Shown: piece after piece, positions 50,899 through 60,816 of the stretch
How the letters are laid out: the number at the start of each line of letters is the position of its first letter
Numbering within the stretch: position 1 is the stretch's first letter
NCBI RefSeq assembly: GCF_009711165.2
Contig: NZ_WMID02000001.1
Coordinates: 372,001 to 436,000, forward strand
DNA: 64,000 bases
Direction: 5' to 3'
Source of the DNA: Flavobacterium sp. MC2016-06
GTDB taxonomy: Bacteria > Bacteroidota > Bacteroidia > Flavobacteriales > Flavobacteriaceae
Notes under the pieces: generated by a model
The model's database searches: none
What the model was told of the DNA's origin: nothing
What the model saw: only the letters and a program-made list of their open reading frames with translations
Translations under genes and position numbers: made by a program

Positions 50899-51273
50899 CT
50901 ATTTTTTTACAATTTCGTCTAAAACAGCTTTGTTTTCGTAGTTGATTACTTTAAGAATAATTTCTTGATTTTTAATAGTTTTACCTTCAATTATATAAAG
51001 TTTTCCTTTTTTGAAAGGGACATTACTTTGATCAAAATCAACGTCTCCATAAGTCAATGTTTTTCTAACATCGGAAGTGTCAACCCATTTTTCGTTTAAG
51101 GTTTGGATTGCTTTAGGAGAATATTGAAAAGGTTTTGTGCGCAAATTGTTTAAAACTCTGGCGTTTGGAAAATAATTACATCTGGTATCTTTTCCACTAA
51201 AAACCATAGCTACAAAAAAGCATCCCATAATCAAACCAATCAAATAATATGCAAAACGATGTACGAACTTCAT
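50899..51273 (-). CDS. conserved membrane-anchored protein (DUF4258-like)
   Basis: This 124-residue protein, from the ATG at 51273, has one N-terminal membrane helix (FAYYLIGLIMGCFFVAMVF) followed by SGKDTRCNYFPNARVLNNLRTKPF, a conserved flavobacterial sequence. The C-terminal part (KGKLYIIEGKTIKNQEIILKVINYE) forms predicted strands as in DUF4258. Function is unknown. An in-frame extension to 51291 would add only six residues. It is convergent with ung and follows the ald gene on the same strand after 36 bp. Confidence 0.78.
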   Translation of the reverse strand: MKFVHRFAYYLIGLIMGCFFVAMVFSGKDTRCNYFPNARVLNNLRTKPFQYSPKAIQTLNEKWVDTSDVRKTLTYGDVDFDQSNVPFKKGKLYIIEGKTIKNQEIILKVINYENKAVLDEIVKK

Positions 51274-51309
51274 GAAATAAATTTTTGGCAAAGGTACGCT
51301 AAAGTTCCC

Positions 51310-52509
51310 TTAAAATACAAGTAAATTAATATCGTTATCTGGTAAATCAAACCATTCTCCGATAGCTTTATTGGTAAGGATTCCGTGGTATAAATAGATT
51401 CCGTTTTTTAGACCTTTATTGCATCTAATAGCACTTTCTAAACCACCATCTTCTGCAATTTGCAATAGATATGGCGTTAAGATGTTACTTATTGATAGTG
51501 AGGCAGTTTTAGAATATCTTGACGGAATATTTGGCACGCAGTAATGTAAAACATTGCTTTTTATGAAAGTTGGTTTTTCGTGAGTTGTAACTTCAGAACT
51601 TTCAAAACAACCGCCGGTATCAATACTTACATCTACAATTACGGCACCTTTTTTCATATGTTCAACCATAGTTTCGGTAACAACAATCGGGCATCTTTCT
51701 TTACCGCGCATTGCGCCAATAGCGACATCACAACGTCTTAAAGCTTTTAATAAAGCTTTTTGCTGAATGGTAGAAGTGAAGATTCGTTGATTTAAATTGT
51801 TCTGTAAGCGACGCAATTTAGTAATTGAATTATCAAAAACTTTCACGTTTGCACCTAAACCAATTGCAGTTTTAGCAGCAAATTCGCCAACCGTTCCAGC
51901 ACCTAAAATAACAACTTCGGTAGGAGGAACGCCGGTAATATTTCCAAATAAAAGACCTTTTCCAAATTCGTCTGTAATCATTAATTCTGCAGCAATAAGT
52001 ATCGAAGCAGTTCCAGCAATTTCGCTTAAAGATTTTACTGCCGGATAAGATCCGTCTTCATCCTTAATATATTCAAACGCAAGTGCAGTTATTTTTTTTA
52101 GTGCTAAAGCTTCAAAATAAGCTTTCTTTTTGGTTTTTAATTGTATAGCAGAAATGATAATGGTTTCTGGATTAATCATTTCGATTTCTGCTAGAGTCGG
52201 CGGTTCAACTTTTAGTAACATCGGACATCCAAATACTTTTTTGGTATCTTTTGTTACTTCTGCTCCAGCATCGGCATATTCTTTGTCTGAATAACTTGAA
52301 CTTTCTCCTGCTCCAGATTCGATCATTACGCGATGTCCTTCGTAAGTTAAGGAATTTACAGCGTCTGGTGTCAAACAAATACGTCGTTCCTGGTAACTCG
52401 TTTCTTTAGGTATTCCTATAAAAAGTTCTCTTTTGAATTTGCCTATTTCAAGCTTTTCTTCTTGTGGCAGTAATTGTTGTTTCGTAAATGGAGTTAGGGT
52501 AATTGACAT
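51310..52509 (-). CDS. ald: alanine dehydrogenase
   Basis: This 399-residue cytosolic NAD-dependent enzyme interconverts alanine and pyruvate plus ammonia. The N-terminal domain has IGIPKETSYQERRICLTPDAV and the AlaDh/PNT signature RVMIESGAGESSSYSDKEYADAGAE. The Rossmann domain has VVILGAGTVGEFAAKTAIGLGANVKVFDNS, and AIGAMRGKERCPIVVTETMV and GAVIVDVSIDTGGCFESS follow. The ~30-residue N-terminal extension is common in Bacteroidota members. It lies on the same strand as tsaE and porX but is separated from them by two accessory genes. Confidence 0.92.
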   Translation of the reverse strand: MSITLTPFTKQQLLPQEEKLEIGKFKRELFIGIPKETSYQERRICLTPDAVNSLTYEGHRVMIESGAGESSSYSDKEYADAGAEVTKDTKKVFGCPMLLKVEPPTLAEIEMINPETIIISAIQLKTKKKAYFEALALKKITALAFEYIKDEDGSYPAVKSLSEIAGTASILIAAELMITDEFGKGLLFGNITGVPPTEVVILGAGTVGEFAAKTAIGLGANVKVFDNSITKLRRLQNNLNQRIFTSTIQQKALLKALRRCDVAIGAMRGKERCPIVVTETMVEHMKKGAVIVDVSIDTGGCFESSEVTTHEKPTFIKSNVLHYCVPNIPSRYSKTASLSISNILTPYLLQIAEDGGLESAIRCNKGLKNGIYLYHGILTNKAIGEWFDLPDNDINLLVF

Positions 52510-52593
52510 GGGTTATTCAAAAATATTAAGGGTACAAATTACGTAAAAAGTTTTAAAATTAGTAGAAATATTCTGCTAATAAAACATTAATAA

Positions 52594-53061
52594 TTAGGGT
52601 AGTATTTTTTCCATTTTAATATCGGCTCTTTCATAAATTACATCTTCTAAAGGAATTTCAACAAAGCCAAATTTTTCATACAAATGTATCGCAGGAAGCA
52701 AAATTCTGTTAGAATATAAAAGTAGTTTTTTGATCTTTTTTTCTTCGGCGACAGCCATACAATACACCAGCATTTTATTTCCAATACCTAAACCTTGCGC
52801 TTTATCAGAAACGGCCATTTTACTCAATTCAAATGTAGTAGCATCAATTTTCATTAAAGAAAAAGTTCCAAGAATTTCATCATTATATTTGGCGTAAAAA
52901 ATCATTCCGCCAGCATCAATAATATATTTCTGCGGATTAGAAAGTGTCAATTCGTCTTTTTCTTCAACTCTAAAATATTTTTGAAGCCATTCTATATTTA
53001 AGGTTTTGATAGGCTCTTTTAAGTCTGATGAAAAAGGGATTATTTCTACGGTGTTATTCAT
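52594..53061 (-). CDS. GNAT-family N-acetyltransferase
   Basis: This 155-residue acyltransferase transfers an acetyl group from acetyl-CoA. The N-terminal strand MNNTVEIIPFSSDL precedes motif A, ELSKMAVSDKAQGLGIGNKMLVYC, with the Q/RxxGxG/A pyrophosphate loop as QGLGIG. Motif B is LLLYSNRILLPAIHLYEKFGFVEIP. I use ATG 53061 (or the adjacent 53064) since longer in-frame extension overlaps the upstream DUF4262 gene heavily. The overlap of about 8 bp with the DUF4262 gene suggests coupling. The acceptor substrate is unknown. Confidence 0.9.
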   Translation of the reverse strand: MNNTVEIIPFSSDLKEPIKTLNIEWLQKYFRVEEKDELTLSNPQKYIIDAGGMIFYAKYNDEILGTFSLMKIDATTFELSKMAVSDKAQGLGIGNKMLVYCMAVAEEKKIKKLLLYSNRILLPAIHLYEKFGFVEIPLEDVIYERADIKMEKILP

Positions 53062-53821
53062 CATTATCAGATTCAAATTCATTTCTAATCCATTTATCAC
53101 CAAGGAATTCTCTTTCGGCTTCTTCTCCATATTCGAGATCAAAAACCTGATTTAAAGTATTGTCTTTTATGATTAATTGTTCTAATCCAACAATTATGGT
53201 ATTTTCTATTGATGCTTCATCATCAGTTAAAAACAACCAATCTCCATCATGATCATGAACAACTCTAATAATAGACTTTCCTTCAAGCCATTGTTTTGTT
53301 GTAAAAGTTGTTAAATTTTTTGGTTCTCTAAATTTAAAATTATTATTTCGATCAAGTAAAGGCTGTTTATAGCGAAATTCTTCTTCAAAATTTTCTTCCC
53401 AAGGGAATTTATCATTTCGATCTGTCCAAACTAATTGAAAAGCTGGAAAATCCTCTCTCTCATAAAAATTGATCGCACTACCAAAATAATCGAGAATATT
53501 ATCGGGATGAACTTTTAAAAATTCGGCTCTGCCACTTTCAAAAATTTCTGGATAGTTTTTTTCTTCAGTTATAGATTCGTTTTTTTTAATTATTTCCGCA
53601 ACATCATTAATTAAAGTATGAAGAAGAGAGTTAGATAATCCAAAACAAATTATTTCAGGATGATTGTATTTTTGCCAAAGTCCAATGCTGTAGGCAAATG
53701 AAGGTAGATAATCAGTTGCGCTAACAATAATTACTTGAAGTCCATACTTGCTAATGTTGATTTTTGTATTTTCAAGTAAATCATCATTATTGATACAATT
53801 ATGCTCGTTTTCTAATGGCAT
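53054..53821 (-). CDS. DUF4262 protein
   Basis: This 255-residue cytosolic protein begins with a DUF4262 domain: the segment YGLQVIIVSATDYLPSFAYSIGLWQKYNHPEIICFGL is characteristic. The second half contains FPAFQLVWTDRNDKFPWEENF and VVHDHDGDWLFLTDDEA, typical of related immunity-like or hypothetical proteins. No enzymatic activity is known to me for the family. Its 3' end overlaps the GNAT gene by about 8 bp, and it follows tsaE after 10 bp. Confidence 0.85.
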   Translation of the reverse strand: MPLENEHNCINNDDLLENTKINISKYGLQVIIVSATDYLPSFAYSIGLWQKYNHPEIICFGLSNSLLHTLINDVAEIIKKNESITEEKNYPEIFESGRAEFLKVHPDNILDYFGSAINFYEREDFPAFQLVWTDRNDKFPWEENFEEEFRYKQPLLDRNNNFKFREPKNLTTFTTKQWLEGKSIIRVVHDHDGDWLFLTDDEASIENTIIVGLEQLIIKDNTLNQVFDLEYGEEAEREFLGDKWIRNEFESDNDE

Positions 53822-53831
53822 TGATTTATGA

Positions 53832-54239
53832 TTAATTTAATTCTAAACTTCTTTTTCCATCCGCCAGTAACTCAATTGTAACAACAGAATGTTCCTCAGG
53901 AATTAAACTCGCAATTTTCTCAGACCATTCTATAAAACACCAATTTCCAGAATATAAATAATCATCAACACCCATATCGAGAGCTTCGGTTTCTTTATTT
54001 AATCGGTAGAAATCAAAATGATAAACAATTTGATTATTAGAAGTGTAATATTCATTGACTAAAGAAAATGTTGGACTGCTTGTTGCGCCTTCAACTCCTA
54101 AAGTTTTACACAATTGTTTGATTAAAGTTGTTTTGCCAACGCCCATCTCTCCATTAAAAAGAATAATCTTTTTTGGATTTTCTGCTATAATCTGTGCTGC
54201 AACTTCTTGAATTTGATTTACTGTAAAAACGATATTCAT
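53832..54239 (-). CDS. tsaE: tRNA threonylcarbamoyladenosine biosynthesis ATPase
   Basis: This 135-residue ATPase drives the TsaBD complex in t6A37 synthesis. Walker A is LFNGEMGVGKTTLIKQL, followed by GATSSPTFSLVNEYY and VYHFDFYRL with the DFYRL motif characteristic of TsaE. The WCFIEWSEKI segment follows. I start at ATG 54239; the in-frame extension to 54278 is encoded by a CACGAATTTCACGAA repeat and is unlikely to be translated. It lies downstream of porX on the same strand, separated by the repeat. The Sua5-type gene at 39380 supplies the same pathway. Confidence 0.94.
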   Translation of the reverse strand: MNIVFTVNQIQEVAAQIIAENPKKIILFNGEMGVGKTTLIKQLCKTLGVEGATSSPTFSLVNEYYTSNNQIVYHFDFYRLNKETEALDMGVDDYLYSGNWCFIEWSEKIASLIPEEHSVVTIELLADGKRSLELN

Positions 54240-54253
54240 TGTTGTATTTTTTT

Positions 54254-54346
54254 TTGCCACGAATTTCACGAATTTCACGAATTTTCACGAATTTATTTTC
54301 TAAAAATAAAAGAAAAAGAAATTTTAATTCGTGAAATTCGTGGCAA
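54254..54346. repeat. CACGAATTTCACGAA inverted repeat between porX and tsaE
   Basis: Perfect 20-bp arms 54254-54273 (starting TTGCCACGAATTTCACG) and 54327-54346 enclose a further partial copy. The same family is seen at 14126-14214. Confidence 0.85.
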
Positions 54347-54351
54347 CTTTT

Positions 54352-55905
54352 TTATTTCGGGTTAAATACCAAAAACGGAATTATCATTTCTTCTAATGAA
54401 ATACCGCCGTGCTGGTACGTGTTTTTATAATAACTTACATAATGATTGTAGTTGTTTACGTAAGCCAAAAAGTAATCGTTTTTGGCAAAAATAAACGAAC
54501 TGCTCATGTTTATGGCAGGTAAACCAATTACTTTGGGCTCTTTTACAACATAAACGTCTTTCTGTTCGTACGTTAAACTACGACCAGTTTTGTAACGCAA
54601 ATTTAGACTTGTATTTTTATCTCCCACAACTTTCGACGGATTTTTTACATTTATTGTTCCGTGATCTGTGGTTAAAATTAATTTGAAACCTAAAAGCTGC
54701 GCCTGCTGAATAATTTCTAATAAAGGAGAATTTTTAAACCAGCTTAATGTCAATGAGCGATATGCTTTATCATCAGAGGCTAATTCTTTTACCACTTCCA
54801 TTTCGGTTTTGGCGTGCGACAGCATATCTACAAAGTTGTAGACAACTGTTACTAAATCATTTCCTTTTAGTGCTTTAAAATTTTCTGCCAATTTTTTACC
54901 GCTGGCATAATTGGTGATTTTAAAATAATCTTCCTTTATATTAAGTCCTAAACGTTTTAATTGTGCAGTTAGAAATTCTGCTTCATACAGGTTTTTCCCT
55001 CCGTCTTCAATATCATTTTTCCAATACTGCGGAAATTGTTTTTCCATTTCTATAGGCAGCAACCCAGAGAATATGGCATTTCTGGCATATTGTGTAGCGG
55101 TTGGAAGAATAGAAAAGTAGGGAACTTCTTTTTCTAATTTGTAGTAATTTGAAACTACGGTTTCAAAAGATTTCCATTGATCGTAACGCAGATTATCTAC
55201 AACAACAAACAAAACGGGTTTGTCTTTCTTTTTAAGTTCTGGAACGACTAATTCTTTAAATAAAGTGTGAGATTGAACAGGTTTGTCTGCTTTTGGCGCA
55301 AACCAGTCTTCATAATTACGTTCGATATATTTTCCGAATTGCGAATTGGCTTCAACTTTTTGAGATTCAAGTATTTCGATCATAGCCTGATCGTTGATGT
55401 TTTCTAGTTTTAATTCCCAGAAAAGCAATTTTTTATAAAGTTCAACCCAATCTTCGTATGAATTAACCATCGCTAATTCCATCGAGATTTTTCTGAATTC
55501 TTTCTGATAATCTAGAGTAGTTTTTTCGGAAATTAATCTCGAATCATCCAGATTTTTTTTCAAACTCAATAAAATTTGATTCGGATTTACTGGTTTTATC
55601 AAATAATCAGCGATTTTAGAACCAATGGCTTCTTCCATTATATATTCTTCTTCGCTCTTGGTAATCATAATCATCGGAATGGCTGATTTTTTTTCTTTCA
55701 TTTCAGAAAGTGTCTCTAAACCGCTCATTCCGGGCATATTTTCATCCAAAAAAACAATGTCAAAATTGTCTTCTTCAAATAGTGTAATAGCGTCTAAACC
55801 GTTGTTGCAAGTAGTAACTGCGTAGTTCTTTTTTTCAAGAAACAATATGTGTGGCTTTAAAAGATCGATTTCATCATCAACCCAAAGTATCTTTATCTTA
55901 TCCAT
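54352..55905 (-). CDS. porX: PorX-type response regulator/PglZ phosphatase (type IX secretion regulator)
   Basis: This 517-residue two-domain protein has an N-terminal receiver (residues 1-115) with acid pair at 10-11, phospho-acceptor Asp 54 in IVFLDENMPGM, Thr 82 and Lys 104. The C-terminal PglZ/alkaline-phosphatase-like domain (about 200-517) has VVVDNLRYDQW (metal-binding Asp and nucleophile region), TATQYARNAIFSG and LILTTDHGTINVKNP. The combination is that of PorX, which with PorY and SigP controls type IX secretion and cleaves oligonucleotides in characterised homologues. This marks the organism as a T9SS-bearing Bacteroidota. Confidence 0.95.
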   Translation of the reverse strand: MDKIKILWVDDEIDLLKPHILFLEKKNYAVTTCNNGLDAITLFEEDNFDIVFLDENMPGMSGLETLSEMKEKKSAIPMIMITKSEEEYIMEEAIGSKIADYLIKPVNPNQILLSLKKNLDDSRLISEKTTLDYQKEFRKISMELAMVNSYEDWVELYKKLLFWELKLENINDQAMIEILESQKVEANSQFGKYIERNYEDWFAPKADKPVQSHTLFKELVVPELKKKDKPVLFVVVDNLRYDQWKSFETVVSNYYKLEKEVPYFSILPTATQYARNAIFSGLLPIEMEKQFPQYWKNDIEDGGKNLYEAEFLTAQLKRLGLNIKEDYFKITNYASGKKLAENFKALKGNDLVTVVYNFVDMLSHAKTEMEVVKELASDDKAYRSLTLSWFKNSPLLEIIQQAQLLGFKLILTTDHGTINVKNPSKVVGDKNTSLNLRYKTGRSLTYEQKDVYVVKEPKVIGLPAINMSSSFIFAKNDYFLAYVNNYNHYVSYYKNTYQHGGISLEEMIIPFLVFNPK

Positions 55906-56127
55906 AAATTAATTTAATTTTAATGCAATTTAAAAGTATAGAACTTAAAAAGTATTAAAAATAGTATAAATTTCAGAATAACAAATTGTGTTTTTGTTGT
56001 AGAACTTATTTTTTGCAAAATTTCGGTACTGAAAACCAGTACGGTATTATGTTGATTTTTAAATCAAAAACAAAGGGCAGATTATAGTTAATTACTTATA
56101 TTTGTTGACCTAAAAAAGAATCAAATA

Positions 56128-57357
56128 GTGACTCAGATCAATAAGTTAAAAATATTCAACGATCCCATCTATGGCTTTATCAGTATCCCGAACGAGCTTA
56201 TTTACGACTTAATTCAGCATCCGTATTTTCAGCGTCTGCGTCGTATTTCGCAAATGGGGTTGTCGTATTTGGTTTATCCTGGTGCTAATCATACTCGTTT
56301 TCATCATGCTTTAGGCTGTATGCATTTAATGCAGAAATCGGTTGATACGCTTCGTTTTAAAGGAGTTGCGATTTCGCCAGAAGAAGAAAATGCTTTGTAT
56401 ATCGCCATTCTGCTTCATGATATCGGACACGGACCGTTTTCGCATGCTATGGAAAAAAGCATTGTCGAAGATGTAAATCACGAGGCTATTTCGTTATTAT
56501 TTATGGATCAGTTAAATGAAGAATTTGATGGGAAATTGAGTTTAGCGATTCAGGTTTTTAAAGGAGATTATCATAGAAAGTTTATGCTGCAGCTGATTTC
56601 GAGCCAGCTTGATATGGATAGAATGGACTATTTGAAGCGTGATAGTTTTTATACTGGTGTTGCAGAGGGAAATGTAAATTCTGAACGTTTGATTCAGATG
56701 ATGAATGTTGTTGACGACGTTTTGGTTATTGAAGAAAAAGGAATTTATTCGGTAGAAAAGTTCCTGCTTTCAAGAAGATTAATGTATTGGCAGGCTTATT
56801 TGCATAAAACGAGTTTAGTAGCCGAATTAATTTTAATGAAGGTTTTAAAGAGAGCCAAAGAGTTGACTTTAAAAGGTATTAATCTGCCTTGCAGTGAGCC
56901 TCTTTCTTATTTTATGCACAATAAGATTACATTGGAGAATTTTGATGCCGAGAAATTAGATTTATTCTCTCAATTGGATGACTTTGATATTATAAGTGCC
57001 TTAAAAGCTTGGCAGAGACAGGATGATTTTATACTTTCGACGTTGAGTAAAATGATAATTAACAGGGATTTACTTAAAATAAAGCTAAGTGCAGAAAAAA
57101 TTCCGATGGAAGAATCACAATCTTTGAAGGAAGAATTTGCTAACGAACACCATATTACGCAATTAGAGGCTGGATATTTTATTTTTAGAGGTAAAATTAA
57201 AAATCAAGCTTATAGTAAAGAAGCAGAACCGATACGAATTTTGAAAAAAGATAAAACAATTGAAGACGTTGTTGAAGCTTCTGATCAGCTGAATTTGAAA
57301 TCGTTATCTAAATTGGTGACAAAATATTACATCTGTTTTCCAAAACAACTTATCTAA
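56128..57357 (+). CDS. HD-domain phosphohydrolase (dNTPase-like)
   Basis: This 409-residue protein has an HD domain close to the dGTPase/SAMHD-like group. The metal ligands are in GANHTRFHHALGCMH (first His), ILLHDIGHGPFSHAMEK (His-Asp pair) and SSQLDMDRMDYLKRDSFYTG (final Asp). The C-terminal half is a helical extension. The start codon is GTG 56128, directly followed by the conserved NKLKIFNDPIYGFISIP. A TATATTTG box lies 28 bp upstream. Substrate may be dNTPs or other nucleotides; neither is proven by the sequence. Confidence 0.92.
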   Translation: MTQINKLKIFNDPIYGFISIPNELIYDLIQHPYFQRLRRISQMGLSYLVYPGANHTRFHHALGCMHLMQKSVDTLRFKGVAISPEEENALYIAILLHDIGHGPFSHAMEKSIVEDVNHEAISLLFMDQLNEEFDGKLSLAIQVFKGDYHRKFMLQLISSQLDMDRMDYLKRDSFYTGVAEGNVNSERLIQMMNVVDDVLVIEEKGIYSVEKFLLSRRLMYWQAYLHKTSLVAELILMKVLKRAKELTLKGINLPCSEPLSYFMHNKITLENFDAEKLDLFSQLDDFDIISALKAWQRQDDFILSTLSKMIINRDLLKIKLSAEKIPMEESQSLKEEFANEHHITQLEAGYFIFRGKIKNQAYSKEAEPIRILKKDKTIEDVVEASDQLNLKSLSKLVTKYYICFPKQLI

Positions 57358-57396
57358 AATTAACATTTAAAATCTATTTTTTATATTTTTGTCGCG

Positions 57397-58440
57397 ATGA
57401 AATTTACAGCAGAACAAATAGCAGGAATTTTAGAAGGAGAAGTTGTTGGGAATCCCAATGCAGAAGTGTCTCGCTTATCTAAGATCGAAGAAGGCGAGGA
57501 AGGATCGCTTACTTTTTTGGCTAATCCCAAATATATCAACCACATATATACTACAAAAGCTTCAGTAACTATTGTTAATGATAGTTTTATACCAGAGGCA
57601 GAAATTACTACTACTTTAATAAAAGTAGAAGATGCTTATGCTTCATTTTCTAAACTTTTAGAATTTTATAATCAAGTAAAATTGAATAAAAATGGTATTG
57701 AAGCGCACTCTTTTATTTCTGAAGGAACTAAATACGGCGAAAATCTATACCTAGGAAGCTTTAGCTATATTGGTCAGAATGTGGTTTTAGGAGATAATGT
57801 AAAAATTTATCCAAACAGTTTTATTGGCGATAATGTTGTTATTGGTGATAATGTATATATTTTTGCAGGCGCTAAAATATATTCTGAAACTATCATTGGT
57901 AATTTTTGCACGATACATTCAGGAACTATTATTGGTGCTGACGGTTTTGGTTTTGCTCCAAATGAAGATGGTGAATATGATAAAGTTCCTCAAATTGGTA
58001 ATGTTATTATAGAAGACAATGTAGATGTTGGTGCCAACACTACAATAGATAGAGCAACTCTTGGTTCTACAATTATTAGAAAAGGAGTAAAATTAGACAA
58101 TCAGATTCAGATTGCTCATAATGTAGAAGTAGGTAAAAATACCGTTATTGCAGCTCAAACAGGAGTTGCGGGGTCTACTAAAATTGGTGAGAACTGTATG
58201 ATTGGAGGACAGGTTGGTATCGCAGGCCACTTAACTATAGGAAACAATGTAAGAGTACAAGCGCAGTCAGGAATTGCTAGAAATATCAAGGATGACGAAG
58301 TTTTACAAGGAAGTCCAACCTTTAGTTTAAGTGATTTTAGTAAATCGTATGTTCATTTTAAGAATTTACCTAAAATCGTGGCCGAACTGGAAGAATTAAA
58401 GAAACAAATAATAAACCCAAAAAATGGAAATAATGGTTAA
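57397..58440 (+). CDS. lpxD: UDP-3-O-(3-hydroxyacyl)glucosamine N-acyltransferase
   Basis: This 347-residue enzyme carries out the third step of lipid A synthesis, the N-acylation of UDP-3-O-acylglucosamine. An N-terminal uridine-binding domain (residues about 1-100, [17 protein letters not shown] and [10 protein letters not shown]) precedes a left-handed beta helix of hexapeptide repeats. The catalytic His is in [20 protein letters not shown], and [21 protein letters not shown] follows. The C-terminal helix binds ACP. The stop overlaps lpxC/fabZ by 17 bp, so the two are translationally coupled. Confidence 0.95.
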   Translation: MKFTAEQIAGILEGEVVGNPNAEVSRLSKIEEGEEGSLTFLANPKYINHIYTTKASVTIVNDSFIPEAEITTTLIKVEDAYASFSKLLEFYNQVKLNKNGIEAHSFISEGTKYGENLYLGSFSYIGQNVVLGDNVKIYPNSFIGDNVVIGDNVYIFAGAKIYSETIIGNFCTIHSGTIIGADGFGFAPNEDGEYDKVPQIGNVIIEDNVDVGANTTIDRATLGSTIIRKGVKLDNQIQIAHNVEVGKNTVIAAQTGVAGSTKIGENCMIGGQVGIAGHLTIGNNVRVQAQSGIARNIKDDEVLQGSPTFSLSDFSKSYVHFKNLPKIVAELEELKKQIINPKNGNNG

Positions 58441-59824
58441 ACAGAAGACCATCAAAAATGAAATTTCACTAACAGGAGTTGGATTACACACTGGAAAAGA
58501 AGTTACAATGACTTTTAAACCTGCTCCAATTAATAATGGTTTCACTTTTGTAAGAGTAGATTTGCAAGGCCAGCCAGTCATTGAGGCTGACGCTAATTAT
58601 GTTGTTAATACGCAAAGAGGAACTAATTTAGAAAAATTAGGTGTTAAAATACAAACTCCAGAACACGTTTTAGCTGCAGTAGTTGGCTGCGATCTGGATA
58701 ACATTATTATTGAATTGGATGCCTCTGAACTTCCTATTATGGATGGTTCATCAAAATATTTTGTTGAAGCTATTGAAAAAGCGGGTATTGAAGAACAAGA
58801 TGCAAGCCGTAATGTTTATGTTGTAAAAGAAGTTATTTCATTTACTGACGAAGCAACAGGAAGCGAAATTCTTGTAATGCCAAGTGATGATTATCAAGTA
58901 ACTACAATGGTAGATTTTGGTACTAAAGTTTTAGGTACACAAAATGCTACATTAAAAAGTATTTCTGATTTTAAAGCTGAAATTGCGAGTTCAAGAACTT
59001 TTAGTTTTTTACATGAATTAGAATCATTGTTAGAAAACGGACTTATTAAAGGTGGAGATTTAAACAATGCAATTGTTTATGTAGATAAAGAAATCTCTGA
59101 GTCTACAATGGAGAATTTGAAGAAAGCATTTGGTAAAGATGAAATTTCTGTAAAACCAAATGGTGTTTTAGATAACCTTACGCTGCATTACCCAAATGAA
59201 GCTGCAAGACATAAATTACTTGATGTTATTGGAGATTTATCTCTTATTGGAGTACGCATTCAAGGAAAAATTATAGCAAACAAACCTGGGCATTTTGTAA
59301 ATACTCAGTTTGCTAAAAAACTGGCAAAAATCATTAAAATAGAACAAAGAAATCATGTTCCTGTTTATGATTTGAACCAAGAGCCTTTGATGGACATTCA
59401 TAAAATTATGGCTATGCTTCCTCACAGACCTCCATTTTTGTTAATTGATAGAATTATAGAAATGTCGGATCGCCATGTGGTTGGATTGAAAAATGTAACA
59501 ATGAATGAAAATTTCTTTGTTGGACATTTTCCAGAAGCACCAGTTATGCCGGGAGTTCTTATTGTTGAAGCTATGGCGCAGACAGGAGGAATTTTGGTGT
59601 TGAGCACGGTTCCAGATCCGGAGAATTATTTGACTTATTTTATGAAAATAGATAATGTTAAATTTAAACATAAAGTATTGCCAGGTGATACTCTAATTTT
59701 CAAATGCGAATTGATTTCTCCTATCAGAAGAGGAATCTGCCATATGCAGGCAAATGCTTACGCAAACGGAAAATTAGTTACTGAGGCAGAACTTATGGCA
59801 CAAATTGCTAGAAAACAACAATAA
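58424..59824 (+). CDS. lpxC/fabZ: bifunctional UDP-3-O-acyl-GlcNAc deacetylase / 3-hydroxyacyl-ACP dehydratase
   Basis: This 466-residue fusion has an N-terminal LpxC (residues about 5-310), which commits lipid A synthesis. It shows [20 protein letters not shown], the zinc ligand in [11 protein letters not shown], and [20 protein letters not shown] containing the second zinc site and catalytic residues. The C-terminal FabZ (residues 320-466) has [14 protein letters not shown] and [23 protein letters not shown] with the catalytic His and Glu, and it dehydrates 3-hydroxyacyl-ACP. The fusion is usual in Bacteroidota and balances lipid A against phospholipid synthesis. ATG 58424 or 58433 could start it. 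Confidence 0.95.
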   Translation: MEIMVKQKTIKNEISLTGVGLHTGKEVTMTFKPAPINNGFTFVRVDLQGQPVIEADANYVVNTQRGTNLEKLGVKIQTPEHVLAAVVGCDLDNIIIELDASELPIMDGSSKYFVEAIEKAGIEEQDASRNVYVVKEVISFTDEATGSEILVMPSDDYQVTTMVDFGTKVLGTQNATLKSISDFKAEIASSRTFSFLHELESLLENGLIKGGDLNNAIVYVDKEISESTMENLKKAFGKDEISVKPNGVLDNLTLHYPNEAARHKLLDVIGDLSLIGVRIQGKIIANKPGHFVNTQFAKKLAKIIKIEQRNHVPVYDLNQEPLMDIHKIMAMLPHRPPFLLIDRIIEMSDRHVVGLKNVTMNENFFVGHFPEAPVMPGVLIVEAMAQTGGILVLSTVPDPENYLTYFMKIDNVKFKHKVLPGDTLIFKCELISPIRRGICHMQANAYANGKLVTEAELMAQIARKQQ

Positions 59825-59895
59825 TAAATCAAATTTATTGTTTAGGTTTGTTGCCCAAAACTGACTATTTTAATTTTAAAATATAAAAAACACAT

Positions 59896-60681
59896 ATGAA
59901 TCAACCATTAGCATATGTTCATCCTGGCGCTAAAATCGCTAAAAATGTTGTAATTGAGCCTTTTACAACAATTCACAATAATGTTGTTATTGGTGATGGT
60001 ACTTGGATTGGTTCAAACGTGACAATCATGGAAGGTGCACGTATTGGAAAAAACTGTAATATTTTTCCAGGAGCTGTAATTTCTGCTGTGCCGCAAGATT
60101 TAAAATTTGGAGGAGAAGATTCTCTTGCCATTATTGGAGATAATTGTACTATTAGAGAATGCGTAACAATAAATAGAGGTACAATTGCTTCAGGACAAAC
60201 AGTTCTTGGTAACAATTGCCTAGTTATGGCTTATGCTCACATTGCACACGATTGCGAAATTGGTAATAATGCTATTATTGTAAACGGTGTTGCACTTGCA
60301 GGTCACGTAGTTGTTGGTAATCATGCCGTAATTGGAGGTTTAGCGGCAATTCATCAATTTATTCATATTGGAGATCACGCAATGATTTCTGGAGGATCTT
60401 TGGTAAGAAAAGATGTGCCGCCTTATACTAAAGCGGCAAAAGAGCCTTTATCTTACGTAGGAATCAATTCTGTTGGTTTAAGAAGAAGAGGATTCAGCAC
60501 AGAAAAAATTAGAGAAATTCAAGAGATTTATAGAATTTTATACCAAAAAAACTATAATACAACTCAAGCTTTAAGCATTATTGAAGCTGAAATGGAAGCG
60601 ACTCCTGAGAGAGATGAAATTTTAGATTTTATTAGAAATTCATCAAGAGGAATTATGAAAGGTTATTCAGGGAACTATTAA
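59896..60681 (+). CDS. lpxA: UDP-N-acetylglucosamine O-acyltransferase
   Basis: This 261-residue enzyme carries out the first step of lipid A synthesis. It is a left-handed beta helix of hexapeptide repeats followed by a C-terminal helical domain. Diagnostic segments are AVPQDLKFGGEDSLAIIGDNCTIRECVTINRGT, the catalytic His in AYAHIAHDCEIGNNAIIVNG, GGLAAIHQFIHIGDHAMISG and GINSVGLRRRGFS. Gene order lpxD-lpxC/fabZ-lpxA is the common Bacteroidota lipid A block. It lies 71 bp after lpxC/fabZ. Confidence 0.96.
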   Translation: MNQPLAYVHPGAKIAKNVVIEPFTTIHNNVVIGDGTWIGSNVTIMEGARIGKNCNIFPGAVISAVPQDLKFGGEDSLAIIGDNCTIRECVTINRGTIASGQTVLGNNCLVMAYAHIAHDCEIGNNAIIVNGVALAGHVVVGNHAVIGGLAAIHQFIHIGDHAMISGGSLVRKDVPPYTKAAKEPLSYVGINSVGLRRRGFSTEKIREIQEIYRILYQKNYNTTQALSIIEAEMEATPERDEILDFIRNSSRGIMKGYSGNY

Positions 60682-60685
60682 TTTT

Positions 60686-60812
60686 AGAGTTTAGATTTCT
60701 GATTTTAGATTTCTAAGCTGTTGATTAAAAAAAAAAACATTAAATAATAAAAGAATAAAGATTGATTCTTTGTCAAGAATCTAAAATCTAAATTCTTAAA
60801 TCAAAAATAAAA
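60686..60812. repeat. TTTTAGATTT-type inverted simple repeat upstream of efp
   Basis: GATTTTAGATTTCT words at 60697-60714 are complementary to AGAATCTAAAATCTAAATTCT at 60776-60796. The right arm ends just before the efp ATG. Confidence 0.5.
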
Positions 60813-60816
60813 ACAA

